Numbered from the stretch's first letter, positions 26,790 to 35,723 are shown. The stretch: DNA of 64,000 nucleotides from Riemerella columbina DSM 16469 (GCF_000374405.1 NZ_KB894240.1:69285-133284); one strand, 5' to 3'. Numbers and translations are program-made. Notes: generated from the letters alone by a model not told the origin.

Positions 26790-27044
26790 ATGAAAAAAGG
26801 AATACACCCTGAAAATTATAGACTCGTTGTTTTTAAAGACATGAGTAACGACGAAATGTTTCTTTGCAAGTCTACTGCAGAAACTAAAGATACTATCGAA
26901 TACGAAGGTCAAGAGTATCCACTAATCAAAATGGAAATCTCTTCTACCTCTCACCCATTCTACACTGGTAAAGTGAAGTTGGTAGATACTGCAGGTAGAG
27001 TAGACAAGTTCATGAACAAATACAAAAAATTCGCTAAAAAGTAA
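26790..27044 (+). CDS. rpmE2: Ribosomal protein L31, type B (bL31)
   Basis: ATG 26790 gives 84 residues starting [17 protein letters not shown], the family start; in-frame sequence upstream lies in the leader. It is a type-B L31 without the zinc-binding CxxC pair of type A (only one cysteine, FLCKST), contains [11 protein letters not shown] and ends in a basic [11 protein letters not shown]. The untranslated leader of roughly 70 bases could hold autoregulation, but I see no clear structure. A strong terminator follows, so it is a single-gene unit. Confidence 0.96.
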   Translation: MKKGIHPENYRLVVFKDMSNDEMFLCKSTAETKDTIEYEGQEYPLIKMEISSTSHPFYTGKVKLVDTAGRVDKFMNKYKKFAKK

Positions 27045-27068
27045 TTTTTTGAACATAAAAACTTATAG

Positions 27069-27097
27069 AACCTTTCTTTTTTAGAAAGGTTTTTTTA
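27069..27097 (+). terminator. Terminator of rpmE2
   Basis: AACCTTTCT pairs with AGAAAGGTT over nine bases with a five-base loop, followed by TTTTTT. Confidence 0.88.
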
Positions 27098-27124
27098 TAT
27101 CTTAGCAAAAAATAATTTTATCCC

Positions 27125-28288
27125 ATGACACCATTGGTTTTTTCAGACGCCCAATACTGGGGTGCGTTTCTTCCATTAACTTTTACTAGACCTATTGCCG
27201 AAATGCGATGCGGTATTTTGACTTTTTCGGAAAGATGGCAAAAGTTATTAAACTCACAAGAAGTTTACTATCTAACAGAAGATTATTTACAAGAAAAATA
27301 TCCTAAACCCGAGCCTAAAGAAAGTCTTTTTATCGTTCCTAATTTTCTACCAACCGAACCATTAGTACAACAAATAAAAGATTTAAAAGTGGGTGATGCC
27401 TTGGTTTATAAAGATGAGTTGATAGCGGCTAAAGTACAAATGCAAAATTTCTCTCTTAGCCAAATAGAACACATGATCGAAATAACCGAACCTCTAATCT
27501 TCTTTAAAAGACCTTCGGATTTGTTTGCTTATAATAACCAAGCCATCGATTTTGATTTTGATTTACTGACTAAAGGAAGAACTTCTCAACCTTTATCCGA
27601 TACTAATGGATTTATTGGCGATAAAAAAGATTTATTCATAGAGGAAGGTGCTAGTATAGAATACGCTACTCTTAATTGTTCTAAAGGGAAAATCTACATC
27701 GGCAAAGACGCCGAAGTGATGGAAGGTTGCCACCTAAGAGGTCCTATTGCCTTGTGCGACCATGCGGTATTTAACCTTGGGGCTAAAGTCTATGGTGCGA
27801 CTACCATTGGACCTTATTGTAAAATTGGGGGCGAAGTTAATAATATTGTGTTCTTTGGTTTTTCCAATAAAGGGCATGATGGCTTCCTTGGTAATTCCGT
27901 AGTAGGCGAATGGTGTAACTTTGGTGCCGATACCAATTCCTCGAATCTTAAAAACAACTATGCCGAGGTAAAACTTTGGAATTATAGCACTCAAAAATTC
28001 GAAAAAACAGGCTTGCAGTTCTGCGGATTGATTATGGGCGACCATTCTAAAACCGCCATTAACACCCAACTGAATACAGGGACTATCGTTGGTGTAGCGG
28101 CGAATATCTTTAAAAGTGGCTTCCCTCCGAACTTAGTAGAAAACTTTAGCTGGGGCGGGATGCGTGACGATGAAAAGTTTACCCTTAACAAAGCCTATGA
28201 AGTCGCAGAAAAAATGATGCACCGCCGTAAACAGCCCTTCACAGAAAAAGACCAAGCGATACTAAAGTATATTTTTGAAAATTACTAA
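27125..28288 (+). CDS. GlmU-like sugar-phosphate nucleotidyltransferase/acetyltransferase family protein
   Basis: The 387-residue protein starts with a Rossmann-like segment whose LTFTRPIAEMRCGI motif (18-31) replaces the classic nucleotidyltransferase loop, and from about residue 165 has a left-handed beta-helix (KIYIGKDAEVMEGCHLRGP, HAVFNLGAKVYGATTIGPYC). This is the architecture of the Bacteroidota GlmU-like family often annotated as UDP-GlcNAc pyrophosphorylase/GlcN-1-P acetyltransferase. True enzymatic activity is not established for this branch. It is followed by pssA after 24 bases, likely one transcript with pssA and the exonuclease gene. Confidence 0.82.
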   Translation: MTPLVFSDAQYWGAFLPLTFTRPIAEMRCGILTFSERWQKLLNSQEVYYLTEDYLQEKYPKPEPKESLFIVPNFLPTEPLVQQIKDLKVGDALVYKDELIAAKVQMQNFSLSQIEHMIEITEPLIFFKRPSDLFAYNNQAIDFDFDLLTKGRTSQPLSDTNGFIGDKKDLFIEEGASIEYATLNCSKGKIYIGKDAEVMEGCHLRGPIALCDHAVFNLGAKVYGATTIGPYCKIGGEVNNIVFFGFSNKGHDGFLGNSVVGEWCNFGADTNSSNLKNNYAEVKLWNYSTQKFEKTGLQFCGLIMGDHSKTAINTQLNTGTIVGVAANIFKSGFPPNLVENFSWGGMRDDEKFTLNKAYEVAEKMMHRRKQPFTEKDQAILKYIFENY

Positions 28289-28312
28289 TCGACTGATGAT
28301 TAAAATCCTATT

Positions 28313-29032
28313 ATGACTTTTATAAAGAATAACCTAGCCAATGCGTTTACTCTTGGGAATTTATTTTCAGGGTGCGTAGGTGCTATACACCTTATTCAAG
28401 GTGACTATCAAACCACTGCTATATGCATTATCATTTCTCTAGTTTTAGATTTTTTTGATGGCTTTGTGGCGCGTGCCTTAAAATCCAATTCCGATTTAGG
28501 CGTTCAATTAGATTCCCTAGCCGATATGGTAAGTTTTGGACTTGTGCCAGGGCTAACGATGTTTAAGATGTTAGAGCCTTTTGGCAATGAAATCATGGGG
28601 GTTCACTTACCTTTTGACACCGCCTATTTAGGATTATTGATTACATTGGGTTCTTGTTTAAGATTGGCAATTTTTAATATCGATGATGACCAAAAATTCT
28701 ACTTTAAAGGACTAAACACCCCAAGTAACGCGATTATGATTTTTGGATTATACTACGCTTATAAAACCGTTGGGGCCTATGCGTTCATTACAGAGCATTT
28801 AGGTTTACTGCTTTTATTAACACTCGTATCTTCATGGTTGCTGATCAGTCCTATTAAAATGATCGCCATGAAATTTAAATCCAAACAACTTAAAGATAAT
28901 TACCCTAAGTTGATCTTACTCATCGGCAGTATCATTTTAATTTTAGCATTAAAAATAACGGCTATTCCATTGGTCATTATCTATTATATTTTAGTTTCAC
29001 TATTTACATTTCGCAAAAAAGAATTACATTAA
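28313..29032 (+). CDS. pssA: CDP-diacylglycerol-serine O-phosphatidyltransferase
   Basis: The 239-residue membrane enzyme carries the CDP-alcohol phosphotransferase signature, LDFFDGFVAR followed after eight residues by GVQLDSLAD (about 48-70), which binds the metal and CDP moiety. Seven or so hydrophobic segments are visible. It makes phosphatidylserine, the precursor of phosphatidylethanolamine, at the inner membrane. The decarboxylase gene is not in the window. It sits between the GlmU-like and exonuclease genes. Confidence 0.93.
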   Translation: MTFIKNNLANAFTLGNLFSGCVGAIHLIQGDYQTTAICIIISLVLDFFDGFVARALKSNSDLGVQLDSLADMVSFGLVPGLTMFKMLEPFGNEIMGVHLPFDTAYLGLLITLGSCLRLAIFNIDDDQKFYFKGLNTPSNAIMIFGLYYAYKTVGAYAFITEHLGLLLLLTLVSSWLLISPIKMIAMKFKSKQLKDNYPKLILLIGSIILILALKITAIPLVIIYYILVSLFTFRKKELH

Positions 29033-29047
29033 ACCAACCCTAAAACA

Positions 29048-29812
29048 ATGAATTTAAAACTCCATAAACCGCTTTGCATCTTCGATTTAGAAACCACCGG
29101 CACTAATGTTTCCAAAGATAGAATTGTAGAAATCTGTATTCTAAAAGTAAATCCCAATGCGTCCAGAGAAAGTAAAACTTGGTTGGTAAATCCTGAGATG
29201 CCAATTCCAAAGGAAGCCTCCGCAGTACACGGAATTTCTGATAATGATGTAAAAAATGCACCTACATTCCGTGAGATTGCTCCAAAAATCATGGACATGA
29301 TACAAGGTGCTGACCTTGGTGGTTTTAATTCCAACCGCTTTGATGTGCCGCTTTTGGCTGAAGAACTTTTAAGGGCTGGGGTTGATTTTGACCTTAATAA
29401 AATAAAATTGGTAGATGCCCAAGTGATTTTCCATAAAATGGAACCGCGTAATCTAAGCGCTGCCTATCGTTTTTATTGCGATAAAGATTTAGAAGGTGCC
29501 CACTCCGCAGAAGCTGATACTTTAGCCACTTTTGAGGTGCTAGATGCCCAAGTTGGAAAATATGACGAATTACCGAAGGATATGAATGGACTTAGCGAGT
29601 TTTCTTACCATCAAAAGTTTGCAGACTTAGCAGGGTTTATTGCCTTTAACTCAGATAAAAAGGAGGTATTTACCTTTGGAAAATATAAAGGACAATTGGT
29701 AACAGATATTTTGGAAAAAGATCCAGGTTATTTCGGCTGGGTGCAAAACGCCGATTTTCCTCTTTATACCAAAAAAGTTTTAACGGCTATTCAGCTGAAA
29801 AGAAAGTTTTAA
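29048..29812 (+). CDS. DnaQ-like 3'-5' exonuclease
   Basis: The 254-residue protein begins with the Exo I motif FDLETTGT (Asp and Glu at about 12-14), followed by GFNSNRFDVPLL (Exo II) and GAHSAEADTLATFEVL (Exo III, DEDDh type). The C-terminal part ends in a FTFGKYKGQLVTDILEKDPGYFGWV motif found in many stand-alone DnaQ-family nucleases of this group. It may be an epsilon-like proofreading or repair exonuclease; the polymerase partner cannot be told from sequence. It is the last gene before a strong terminator. Confidence 0.88.
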   Translation: MNLKLHKPLCIFDLETTGTNVSKDRIVEICILKVNPNASRESKTWLVNPEMPIPKEASAVHGISDNDVKNAPTFREIAPKIMDMIQGADLGGFNSNRFDVPLLAEELLRAGVDFDLNKIKLVDAQVIFHKMEPRNLSAAYRFYCDKDLEGAHSAEADTLATFEVLDAQVGKYDELPKDMNGLSEFSYHQKFADLAGFIAFNSDKKEVFTFGKYKGQLVTDILEKDPGYFGWVQNADFPLYTKKVLTAIQLKRKF

Positions 29813-29816
29813 AATC

Positions 29817-29856
29817 AAAACACTCCAAAAATATGATGGTTTTTGGAGTGTTTTTA
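29817..29856. terminator. Bidirectional terminator
   Basis: AAAACACTCCAAAAA and TTTTTGGAGTGTTTT form a perfect 15-base stem with an eight-base loop and T runs on both strands, between convergent exonuclease and TPR-protein genes. Confidence 0.92.
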
Positions 29857-29876
29857 ATCAAAAATTGAATTAAATT

Positions 29877-30443
29877 TTAGAAATATTTTCCTCTTTGTCT
29901 CATATGAGGGTTGTGTATATGCTTTTGCATAGATGGCATTTTAAGTTGCTCTTTCATCATTTTAATTTGGTCGCTCATCATACCTGCACTATCCAATCTT
30001 TTAGCCTCTTCCAATAATTTCTGTGCTTCTTGCTTTCTCCCTCTCTGCATGGCTCCTGCCGCTAAATTTAGCATTGCCATCGCACGATCGTGCTTCATAT
30101 TTAAGCCATAGTCTAAGGCTTTTTTCATTAATGGTTCTACTTTTTTAGGTTCATCTTGTGCTAAAGTGAGTCCTTGAAGATAATGATAATAGCCATACTG
30201 AGACTTATGAAGTTGATTTTTATAGTTTTTAATATGACTTAACCATTGTTTGGCTTTTTCCATATCTTGTTTTCTTAACTTCCAAAATGCTAACAAAATA
30301 TATTCATTTTTAAAGAATAATAAGATTGGAATTAGTGCTAAAAAAATCACCACAATGCCCCAGCCTACATTTCTATTCATCATCAAAAAGATAGCAAAGG
30401 TAATCATCAACCCTGCAATTAAAAATTTAAAATATTTATTCAT
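29877..30443 (-). CDS. Membrane-anchored TPR-like protein, unknown function
   Basis: The 188-residue protein has two N-terminal hydrophobic segments (about 5-22 and 27-44) and then three or so helical TPR-like units (KAKQWLSHIKNYKNQ, QYGYYHYLQGLTLAQ, AMAMLNLAAGAMQRGRKQEAQKLLEEAKRLD). The C-terminal tail is rich in Met, His, Gln and Arg. It is probably a scaffold at the inner membrane. Unknown function. It has its own two-part promoter and a shared terminator. Confidence 0.75.
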   Translation of the reverse strand: MNKYFKFLIAGLMITFAIFLMMNRNVGWGIVVIFLALIPILLFFKNEYILLAFWKLRKQDMEKAKQWLSHIKNYKNQLHKSQYGYYHYLQGLTLAQDEPKKVEPLMKKALDYGLNMKHDRAMAMLNLAAGAMQRGRKQEAQKLLEEAKRLDSAGMMSDQIKMMKEQLKMPSMQKHIHNPHMRQRGKYF

Positions 30444-30461
30444 ATCGGTTTGTTAAAAGTG

Positions 30462-30492
30462 CAAAGATAAGAGTAATATTGATAGTGGTCAA
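30462..30492 (-). promoter_or_regulatory. Promoter of the TPR-like membrane protein gene
   Basis: On the minus strand TTG (30490-30492) is followed after 20 bases by TATCTTTG (30462-30469), a full -33/-7 match, ending 18 bases before the ATG at 30443. The -33 element lies at the end of the upstream gap. Confidence 0.7.
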
Positions 30493-30494
30493 GA

Positions 30495-31085
30495 TTAGCG
30501 CTCAGTATTCCCAAACGCTTTATGATATTCTTCGGCAGCCTCGGATAGCGTGGTATAAAAAGTTTCGCCATACTTCCGAATTAAAGGCGTTTTTAAAAAT
30601 TGATAAACTGGTACTTTTAATTCTTTACCCAGCTGACAAGCGTCACTACAAATCGTCCATTCATGGTAATTAAAGGCGGTAAAACTAGGATATTCCGTAA
30701 TGCGGATAGGATACAGATGGCACGAAATCGGTTTTTGCCAATCTATAGTTCCAGCTTCATATGCCTTTTCAATACCGCATTTGGTAATACCATTTTCATC
30801 AAAAATAACATAAGCACAATCTCTATTATCAATAAGCGGTGTTACTAAATCTCCATCAAAATCCTCAACTGAAGTGCCTTGAGATTCTATTGCTTTCACA
30901 CCTTCTGGACGAAGGAAAGGCTTAATTTTAGGATAAATTTCTTCTAAAATATCGGTTTCTTCTTTGTCTAAAGGTGCTCCTGCATCGCCTTCTATACAAC
31001 ACGCACCTTTACAACGGCTCAAGTTGCAAACAAATTCTTCATTAAATATATCTTCTGAAATGAGTTTATCTTCTATTTGAATCAT
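30495..31085 (-). CDS. DUF3109-family cysteine-rich protein
   Basis: The 196-residue protein has a cysteine-rich start (Cys20, Cys25, Cys29 and Cys30 in [11 protein letters not shown]), then [31 protein letters not shown] and WTICSDAC. The spacing matches DUF3109 (related to the YkgJ cluster proteins), which probably binds a metal or iron-sulfur centre. Function is unknown. Its start overlaps the stop of the DUF6427-like membrane protein by four bases. Confidence 0.85.
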   Translation of the reverse strand: MIQIEDKLISEDIFNEEFVCNLSRCKGACCIEGDAGAPLDKEETDILEEIYPKIKPFLRPEGVKAIESQGTSVEDFDGDLVTPLIDNRDCAYVIFDENGITKCGIEKAYEAGTIDWQKPISCHLYPIRITEYPSFTAFNYHEWTICSDACQLGKELKVPVYQFLKTPLIRKYGETFYTTLSEAAEEYHKAFGNTER

Positions 31086-31999
31086 AATGTAATATTTTGA
31101 ATTTCAATAACTTTTCCTATCTTAAATAATATCAATGTGATAATTAATACCATAAGCCCTATTTCTTGCACTGCATATTTGGGAATAAATCGCAGTGTTC
31201 TACTGATAATAATGCTGGCAGGTAAGGCTAAAAAGAGTAAATATTCGTAATTGTCTCCCATATACAGCACAATAGTAAACATCTGAGTAATGGTGTAAAG
31301 CAAAATAAAAGTATATCTAAATCTGCTCCTTGGGCTTTTTTTATTATAAAATTGAAAATGATTGAGAATACCATAAAGGATTAATCCTAACACTGGAATT
31401 AATAAATATAATGGATAAAAATCTGTTCTTAGATGTTCTGGAAAAAATGGAATATATTGAGGGTTGAAACTATGATGCCCCAAAATATACATACATTCTA
31501 AGTATGATATTAGGATAAGTAAAAATCCAAACCCTAAACGGAAAAAATTAAGTCCTATCCGATCTGAGGTTGCCAATAAATGAAGCACTACAAATACAAT
31601 AGTTGCCCATGTGGTAGGTAGAAATAAATAGCCAATAGCTAATAATGCTCCCACTAATAAATAATAATTTTTTTTAAAAACCTCCTCTCGCGTGGTTAAG
31701 ATAAATAATATTAGGGCATTGGTGAATAGATTAACAGCAATACCTATATCAATATTGTTTCTATAAAAGGCAAATACCAAAAAAGTATAGATGAAAAAAG
31801 GTAAATGTGTACGATAATTAAGCCCAATTTTATTAAATAGAAAATATCCCAAGGCAATTCCCGAAAAGCTAAACAGCCCAGAAAACAAATGCATTTTATT
31901 GAAATACAATACATTGAACCCTGCAATCATTAAAAAAAGAACCCCTACATAGATAGGAATAGAAAAAATTTTTATCTCTTTTGAGAGTAATTTGAACAT
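31082..31999 (-). CDS. Polytopic membrane protein (DUF6427-like)
   Basis: The 305-residue protein is almost all hydrophobic, with about nine to ten predicted membrane segments and few charged loops ([29 protein letters not shown]). It resembles the DUF6427 family of Flavobacteriia, whose function is unknown. It overlaps the DUF3109 gene by four bases and is divergent from a 78-residue membrane protein gene; promoter boxes for both directions overlap the gap. Confidence 0.75.
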   Translation of the reverse strand: MFKLLSKEIKIFSIPIYVGVLFLMIAGFNVLYFNKMHLFSGLFSFSGIALGYFLFNKIGLNYRTHLPFFIYTFLVFAFYRNNIDIGIAVNLFTNALILFILTTREEVFKKNYYLLVGALLAIGYLFLPTTWATIVFVVLHLLATSDRIGLNFFRLGFGFLLILISYLECMYILGHHSFNPQYIPFFPEHLRTDFYPLYLLIPVLGLILYGILNHFQFYNKKSPRSRFRYTFILLYTITQMFTIVLYMGDNYEYLLFLALPASIIISRTLRFIPKYAVQEIGLMVLIITLILFKIGKVIEIQNITL

Positions 32000-32006
32000 T
32001 TTTTTT

Positions 32007-32014
32007 TAATTTTG
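32007..32014 (+). promoter_or_regulatory. Promoter -7 box (TAATTTTG) of the 78-residue protein gene
   Basis: TAATTTTG fits TAnnTTTG, 28 bases before the ATG at 32043. It is back to back with a TAACTTTG box on the other strand (32017-32024). Confidence 0.4.
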
Positions 32015-32016
32015 TG

Positions 32017-32024
32017 CAAAGTTA
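32017..32024 (-). promoter_or_regulatory. Promoter -7 box (TAACTTTG) of the DUF6427-DUF3109 pair
   Basis: On the minus strand TAACTTTG lies 17 bases upstream of the ATG at 31999, and only two bases separate it from the plus-strand box. Confidence 0.4.
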
Positions 32025-32042
32025 ATTTAAAAAACAAAAATA

Positions 32043-32279
32043 ATGACTTCTTTTTGGTTATTTTTAAGCAGTGTATTCAAATGGTCTTTTGGATTTTTTG
32101 ATACCACAGGTTATGTACTTAATTGGATTTTATTTTTAGTCGGTTGTGCCTTCTTTGTCTATTGGTGCTATGTGCTAGTTAGTACACTTGGAAACAATAA
32201 GGATAAAGAATACTATTCCCCTACGGAAGGTAAACATCCTTACTATAAACCAGAGTTATATAAGAAAGAGGATTACTAA
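32043..32279 (+). CDS. Small membrane protein, unknown function
   Basis: The 78-residue protein has two hydrophobic segments (about 3-16 and 23-49, rich in Phe and Trp) and a polar C-terminus with TEGKHPYYKPELY. Small proteins of this shape are conserved next to DUF6427-like genes in Flavobacteriia (I recall DUF6341, but cannot confirm). It has its own promoter box and a terminator, which supports a real gene. Function unknown. Confidence 0.7.
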   Translation: MTSFWLFLSSVFKWSFGFFDTTGYVLNWILFLVGCAFFVYWCYVLVSTLGNNKDKEYYSPTEGKHPYYKPELYKKEDY

Positions 32280-32313
32280 GCCTTTAGTAATCTAAACACC
32301 CAAATATAAAAAT

Positions 32314-32337
32314 ACCCAATACACTTATGTATTGGGT
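32314..32337. terminator. Bidirectional terminator
   Basis: ACCCAATACA and TGTATTGGGT form a perfect ten-base stem with a short loop between convergent genes. On the minus strand a T5 run follows; on the plus strand the T run is weaker. Confidence 0.8.
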
Positions 32338-32372
32338 TATTTCTGTTTTAATTAAAACCTAAATTCTGGAAG

Positions 32373-33041
32373 TTAATCAAAAATATAGTTAAGGGTTACA
32401 CTCACCACTTGCTCTGATTTCTTTTTGAGTGTATTAGGGTCTTGCGTATAATCTTCTACCATTTTAGGGTAGGTATTAGATAAACCTAGGTCATATTTTA
32501 AAGCAATTTCCCATTGTCTTTGATAGCTAAACCCTACGCCTACACCGATACCAAAATTAAATGAAGCTGCTTTACCATTAATCCCTGGGTATTTTGAATC
32601 TCCTTCTATGGCATATACTTTTCTAGACGGATTTTCTACGGATTGGCTCATTAAAAAATTAAATCTAGGACCTACCATTCCGAAAAATTCAGTTTCTGCT
32701 TCAGAAAAATAACCTTTAATATAAAGTGGTACAGAAAGATAATTATTATAATATTTAGTAGTTTTATTACCACCTTCGTTCTTATTGTATCCCGTTTCAC
32801 CAGCTTGGTAATATTGCACCTCTGGTTGGATATAGAATTGGTCATTATTATCAATTGGCACCATAGCCAACGCTCCAACTTGGAACCCTAATCTTTTTCC
32901 CGAAGGATTGTGTGCATTTCTCACTCCTGAATAGTTGGCACCCGCACCAATACCAAATCTGGTATTTTCAAATTGGATACTTAACTGAGCGAAGGATAAT
33001 GTCGTCAATAACATCGTTCCCATTAACGCTAATTTTTTCAT
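32373..33041 (-). CDS. Outer-membrane beta-barrel protein (PF13568-type)
   Basis: ATG 33041 gives 222 residues with a signal peptide ending at LSFAQ. The mature part shows alternating amphipathic strands (GFQVGALAMVPID, FYIQPEVQYYQAG, YLSVPLYIKGYF, FGIGVGVGFSYQ, EIALKYDLGLSN) and ends in NYIFD with a terminal aromatic motif. This is the small PorT/OmpW-like barrel family common in Bacteroidota. Function unknown. The upstream region contains an 18-base tandem repeat and a hairpin that also looks like the sucD terminator. Confidence 0.88.
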   Translation of the reverse strand: MKKLALMGTMLLTTLSFAQLSIQFENTRFGIGAGANYSGVRNAHNPSGKRLGFQVGALAMVPIDNNDQFYIQPEVQYYQAGETGYNKNEGGNKTTKYYNNYLSVPLYIKGYFSEAETEFFGMVGPRFNFLMSQSVENPSRKVYAIEGDSKYPGINGKAASFNFGIGVGVGFSYQRQWEIALKYDLGLSNTYPKMVEDYTQDPNTLKKKSEQVVSVTLNYIFD

Positions 33042-33064
33042 AGTATATATTTTTATTTTGGAAG

Positions 33065-33096
33065 AAAAAACCTCAATGAGTAATATCATCAAGGTC
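33065..33096 (-). terminator. Probable sucD terminator / leader hairpin of the barrel gene
   Basis: On the minus strand ACCTTGATG can pair with CATTGAGGT over nine positions, including two G-U pairs, and TTTTTT follows. It lies 75 bases after the sucD stop and only 24 bases before the barrel ATG, so it may end sucD transcripts or attenuate read-through into the barrel gene. Confidence 0.6.
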
Positions 33097-33100
33097 TTTT

Positions 33101-33154
33101 CTTATTATTAATTCTTTTCTTATTATTAATTCTTTTCTTATTATTAATTCTTTT
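33101..33154. repeat. Tandem repeat, three copies of an 18-base unit
   Basis: Three perfect copies of CTTATTATTAATTCTTTT (33101-33118, 33119-33136, 33137-33154) lie between the sucD stop and the start of the outer-membrane barrel gene. A partial copy (CTTTT) precedes them. No other copy was noticed in the window. Confidence 0.95.
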
Positions 33155-33170
33155 CAAATTGTAGATAACA

Positions 33171-34043
33171 TTAAGCTAAAACCTTAGCCACAGTTTTACC
33201 AATATCTGCCGGTGAATCTACTACATTGATACCATGCTCTCTCATAATTGCCATTTTAGCTTGTGCCGTATCTTCAGCACCACCTACAATCGCACCCGCG
33301 TGTCCCATAGTCCTACCTTTAGGCGCGGTTTGTCCGGCGATAAATCCTACAACTGGCTTTTTAGAACCACTCGCTTTGTACCATTTAGCCGCTTCAGCTT
33401 CTAGGTTACCTCCAATCTCACCAATCATAACCACCGCATCGGTTTCTGGGTCGTTGATGAACATTTCTAAAGCTTCTTTAGTAGTTGTTCCAATAATTGG
33501 GTCACCACCAATACCGATAGCCGTAGAGATACCATAACCTGCTCTCACCACTTGGTCAGCAGCTTCGTAAGTTAAAGTCCCTGATTTAGAAACGATACCC
33601 ACTTTACCTTTTTTAAAAACAAAACCTGGCATAATACCGATTTTCGCTTCATCTGAAGTAATGATTCCTGGGCAGTTAGGTCCGATTAAACGACAATCTT
33701 TACCTGCGATATATTCTTTTACTTTAGTCATATCTGCTACTGGAATACCTTCTGTAATACATACAATGACTTTAATTCCAGCGTCTGCAGCTTCCATAAT
33801 AGCGTCTGCAGCAAATGCAGGCGGTACAAAGATGATACTTACATTAGCTCCTGCTTTTTCTACCGCTTCTGCTACTGTGTTGAACACAGGCTTTCCAAGG
33901 TGCTCAGAGCCTCCTTTTCCTGGTGTAACTCCACCGACTACATTGGTTCCATATTCTATCATTTGGCTGGCGTGGAAGGTTCCTTCATTACCTGTAAATC
34001 CTTGTACAATTACTTTAGAATCTTTGTTAACTAATACTGACAT
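33171..34043 (-). CDS. sucD: Succinyl-CoA ligase, alpha subunit
   Basis: The 290-residue protein has the CoA-binding [11 protein letters not shown] motif near residue 15, [30 protein letters not shown], and the active-site histidine in [10 protein letters not shown] that is phosphorylated in the reaction. It converts succinyl-CoA to succinate with ATP or GTP formation in the TCA cycle. sucC is not adjacent. It follows the lpxD-like gene after 153 bases. Confidence 0.97.
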   Translation of the reverse strand: MSVLVNKDSKVIVQGFTGNEGTFHASQMIEYGTNVVGGVTPGKGGSEHLGKPVFNTVAEAVEKAGANVSIIFVPPAFAADAIMEAADAGIKVIVCITEGIPVADMTKVKEYIAGKDCRLIGPNCPGIITSDEAKIGIMPGFVFKKGKVGIVSKSGTLTYEAADQVVRAGYGISTAIGIGGDPIIGTTTKEALEMFINDPETDAVVMIGEIGGNLEAEAAKWYKASGSKKPVVGFIAGQTAPKGRTMGHAGAIVGGAEDTAQAKMAIMREHGINVVDSPADIGKTVAKVLA

Positions 34044-34196
34044 ATTGATATATTTTTTATTTTTTTGTTATCATACTCATTTTTAGAGTATCTCATTAAG
34101 ACTTAATTATTTCATTTGAAAGTGTTTAATGTTTTAATCCTTCCTAAAAATAATTTCGGTAAATTTAGTCATTTTTAGAGAGATGAAAAAATTATT

Positions 34197-35099
34197 TTAT
34201 TTCAAATTTTTTAATTTGGCTTCTTTTTTCAAATACGACCTAAAATCATCTGCAAGTAAACCAAAATAAGTTCCTTTTTTTAAGTTTTTATTGACGCCCG
34301 ATTTTGCTAATAACACCGCACCTTTTTCCACACGAACACCAGATGCCATTCCTACCTGCCCCCAAATGGTCACCTCATCTTCTATAATGCAACATCCTGC
34401 AATCCCCGCTTGTGAAGCAATCAAACAGCGTTTACCGATAATGGTATCATGCCCAACCTGAATCTGGTTATCAAGAACGCTACCTTCCCCAATAATCGTT
34501 TCCGCTGTTACTCCTCTATCAATAGTGCAATTATTTCCTATTTCTACATCATTTTCAATAACGACATGCCCCACCGAAATCAATCTATCAAATTTCCCAT
34601 CTACCTTTCTATAATAAAAGGCATCACCGCCAATCACCGTGTTGGATTGGATGATGACATGATCGCCGATTATCGTTCTATCACCAATGACTACATTAGG
34701 ATAAATATGACAATTTTTTCCAATTTTCACCCCATTACCAATCACTGCTGAAGGATGGATAAATGTGCCTTCACCAATTACCGTATCTTTAGACTCTGCT
34801 TTAAAATGGTCCACTGGGACAAAATGCGTATTGATTTTATTAAAATCTCTAAATGGGTCGTCCGAAATTAATAAGGCTTTACCTTCAGGACACGGCACTT
34901 CTTTATCAATCAAAATAATAGTAGCGGCAGATTGTAGTGCTTTATCATAATATTTAGGATGATTTACGAATACAATGTCCCCCGCTTCCACTCGATGGAT
35001 TTCATTAGTCCCAAGTATGGGAAAATCATCAGCACCAATAGATTTTGCTTGAATCAGTTGCGCTATGGATTTTAAAGTTTGAGGTTGTGAAAATTTCAT
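34197..35099 (-). CDS. Second LpxD-like UDP-acylglucosamine N-acyltransferase
   Basis: ATG 35099 (MKFSQPQTLKSIAQLI) gives 300 residues. An N-terminal uridine-binding-like domain (ISDDPFRDFNKINTHF) is followed by a left-handed beta-helix with many hexapeptides ([31 protein letters not shown]) and IQVGHDTIIG, whose histidine matches the LpxD catalytic residue. It differs from the main lpxD by a shorter N-domain and replacement of the GFGF loop after IGGDG by AFYYRK. Flavobacteriia often carry this paralogue behind efp. It may acylate a different sugar nucleotide or chain length; that is inference. Confidence 0.82.
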   Translation of the reverse strand: MKFSQPQTLKSIAQLIQAKSIGADDFPILGTNEIHRVEAGDIVFVNHPKYYDKALQSAATIILIDKEVPCPEGKALLISDDPFRDFNKINTHFVPVDHFKAESKDTVIGEGTFIHPSAVIGNGVKIGKNCHIYPNVVIGDRTIIGDHVIIQSNTVIGGDAFYYRKVDGKFDRLISVGHVVIENDVEIGNNCTIDRGVTAETIIGEGSVLDNQIQVGHDTIIGKRCLIASQAGIAGCCIIEDEVTIWGQVGMASGVRVEKGAVLLAKSGVNKNLKKGTYFGLLADDFRSYLKKEAKLKNLK

Positions 35100-35159
35100 A
35101 ATGCCTAATCTTTGCATATAAAAAGGTTTAGCCAGTACTGACCAAACCTTTTAATTAAT

Positions 35160-35723
35160 TTATTTTACACGCTCTAAATAACTTCCGTCCTCGGTGTTTA
35201 CCTTGATTTTGTCGCCTGGTTCTATAAAAAGAGGCACCATTACTCTTGCGCCAGTTTCTACAATGGCATTTTTAAGTGCGTTGGTCGCTGTGTTTCCTTT
35301 AACACCTGGGTCTGCTTCTACCACTTCTAAATATACCGTTGGTGGAATTTCTGCGGATAGAGGCGTTTCATCTTCTTCTTTCATGATGATGGTCACTTCC
35401 TCCCCTGCCTTCATAAATTGGGCATTTTCAATCATTTCTTTATCAATATAGATTTGAGAAAAATCATCATTATTCATAAAGTGGAATCCATTATCATCAT
35501 CGTATAGATATTGAAATTTTCTGGTGATAACTTTTACCTCATCAATTTTATGACCTGCTGAAAAAGTATTATCTACCACTTTACCATTGGTTACCGATTT
35601 TAATTTTGTTCTAACGAACGCTGGTCCTTTACCTGGTTTCACATGAAGAAACTCTATGACTTTGTAAATATCATTACTGTAATTAATACAAAGTCCTTTT
35701 CTAATATCCGATGTTGTTGCCAT
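35160..35723 (-). CDS. efp: Elongation factor P
   Basis: The 187-residue protein has three beta-barrel domains and the EF-P loop VKPGKGPAFVRTKL with the conserved Lys32 at the tip, which meets the peptidyl-tRNA and in some bacteria is modified. It relieves stalling at polyproline stretches. It lies 42 bases after lpxA and 60 before the lpxD-like gene, so it is embedded in the lipid A operon. No epmA/epmB gene is in the window. Confidence 0.96.
   Translation of the reverse strand: MATTSDIRKGLCINYSNDIYKVIEFLHVKPGKGPAFVRTKLKSVTNGKVVDNTFSAGHKIDEVKVITRKFQYLYDDDNGFHFMNNDDFSQIYIDKEMIENAQFMKAGEEVTIIMKEEDETPLSAEIPPTVYLEVVEADPGVKGNTATNALKNAIVETGARVMVPLFIEPGDKIKVNTEDGSYLERVK

Noticed and set aside
33101-33154. 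Short regularly spaced repeats as a CRISPR array
   Set aside because: The three 18-base units are directly adjacent with no spacers, and no cas gene is present.
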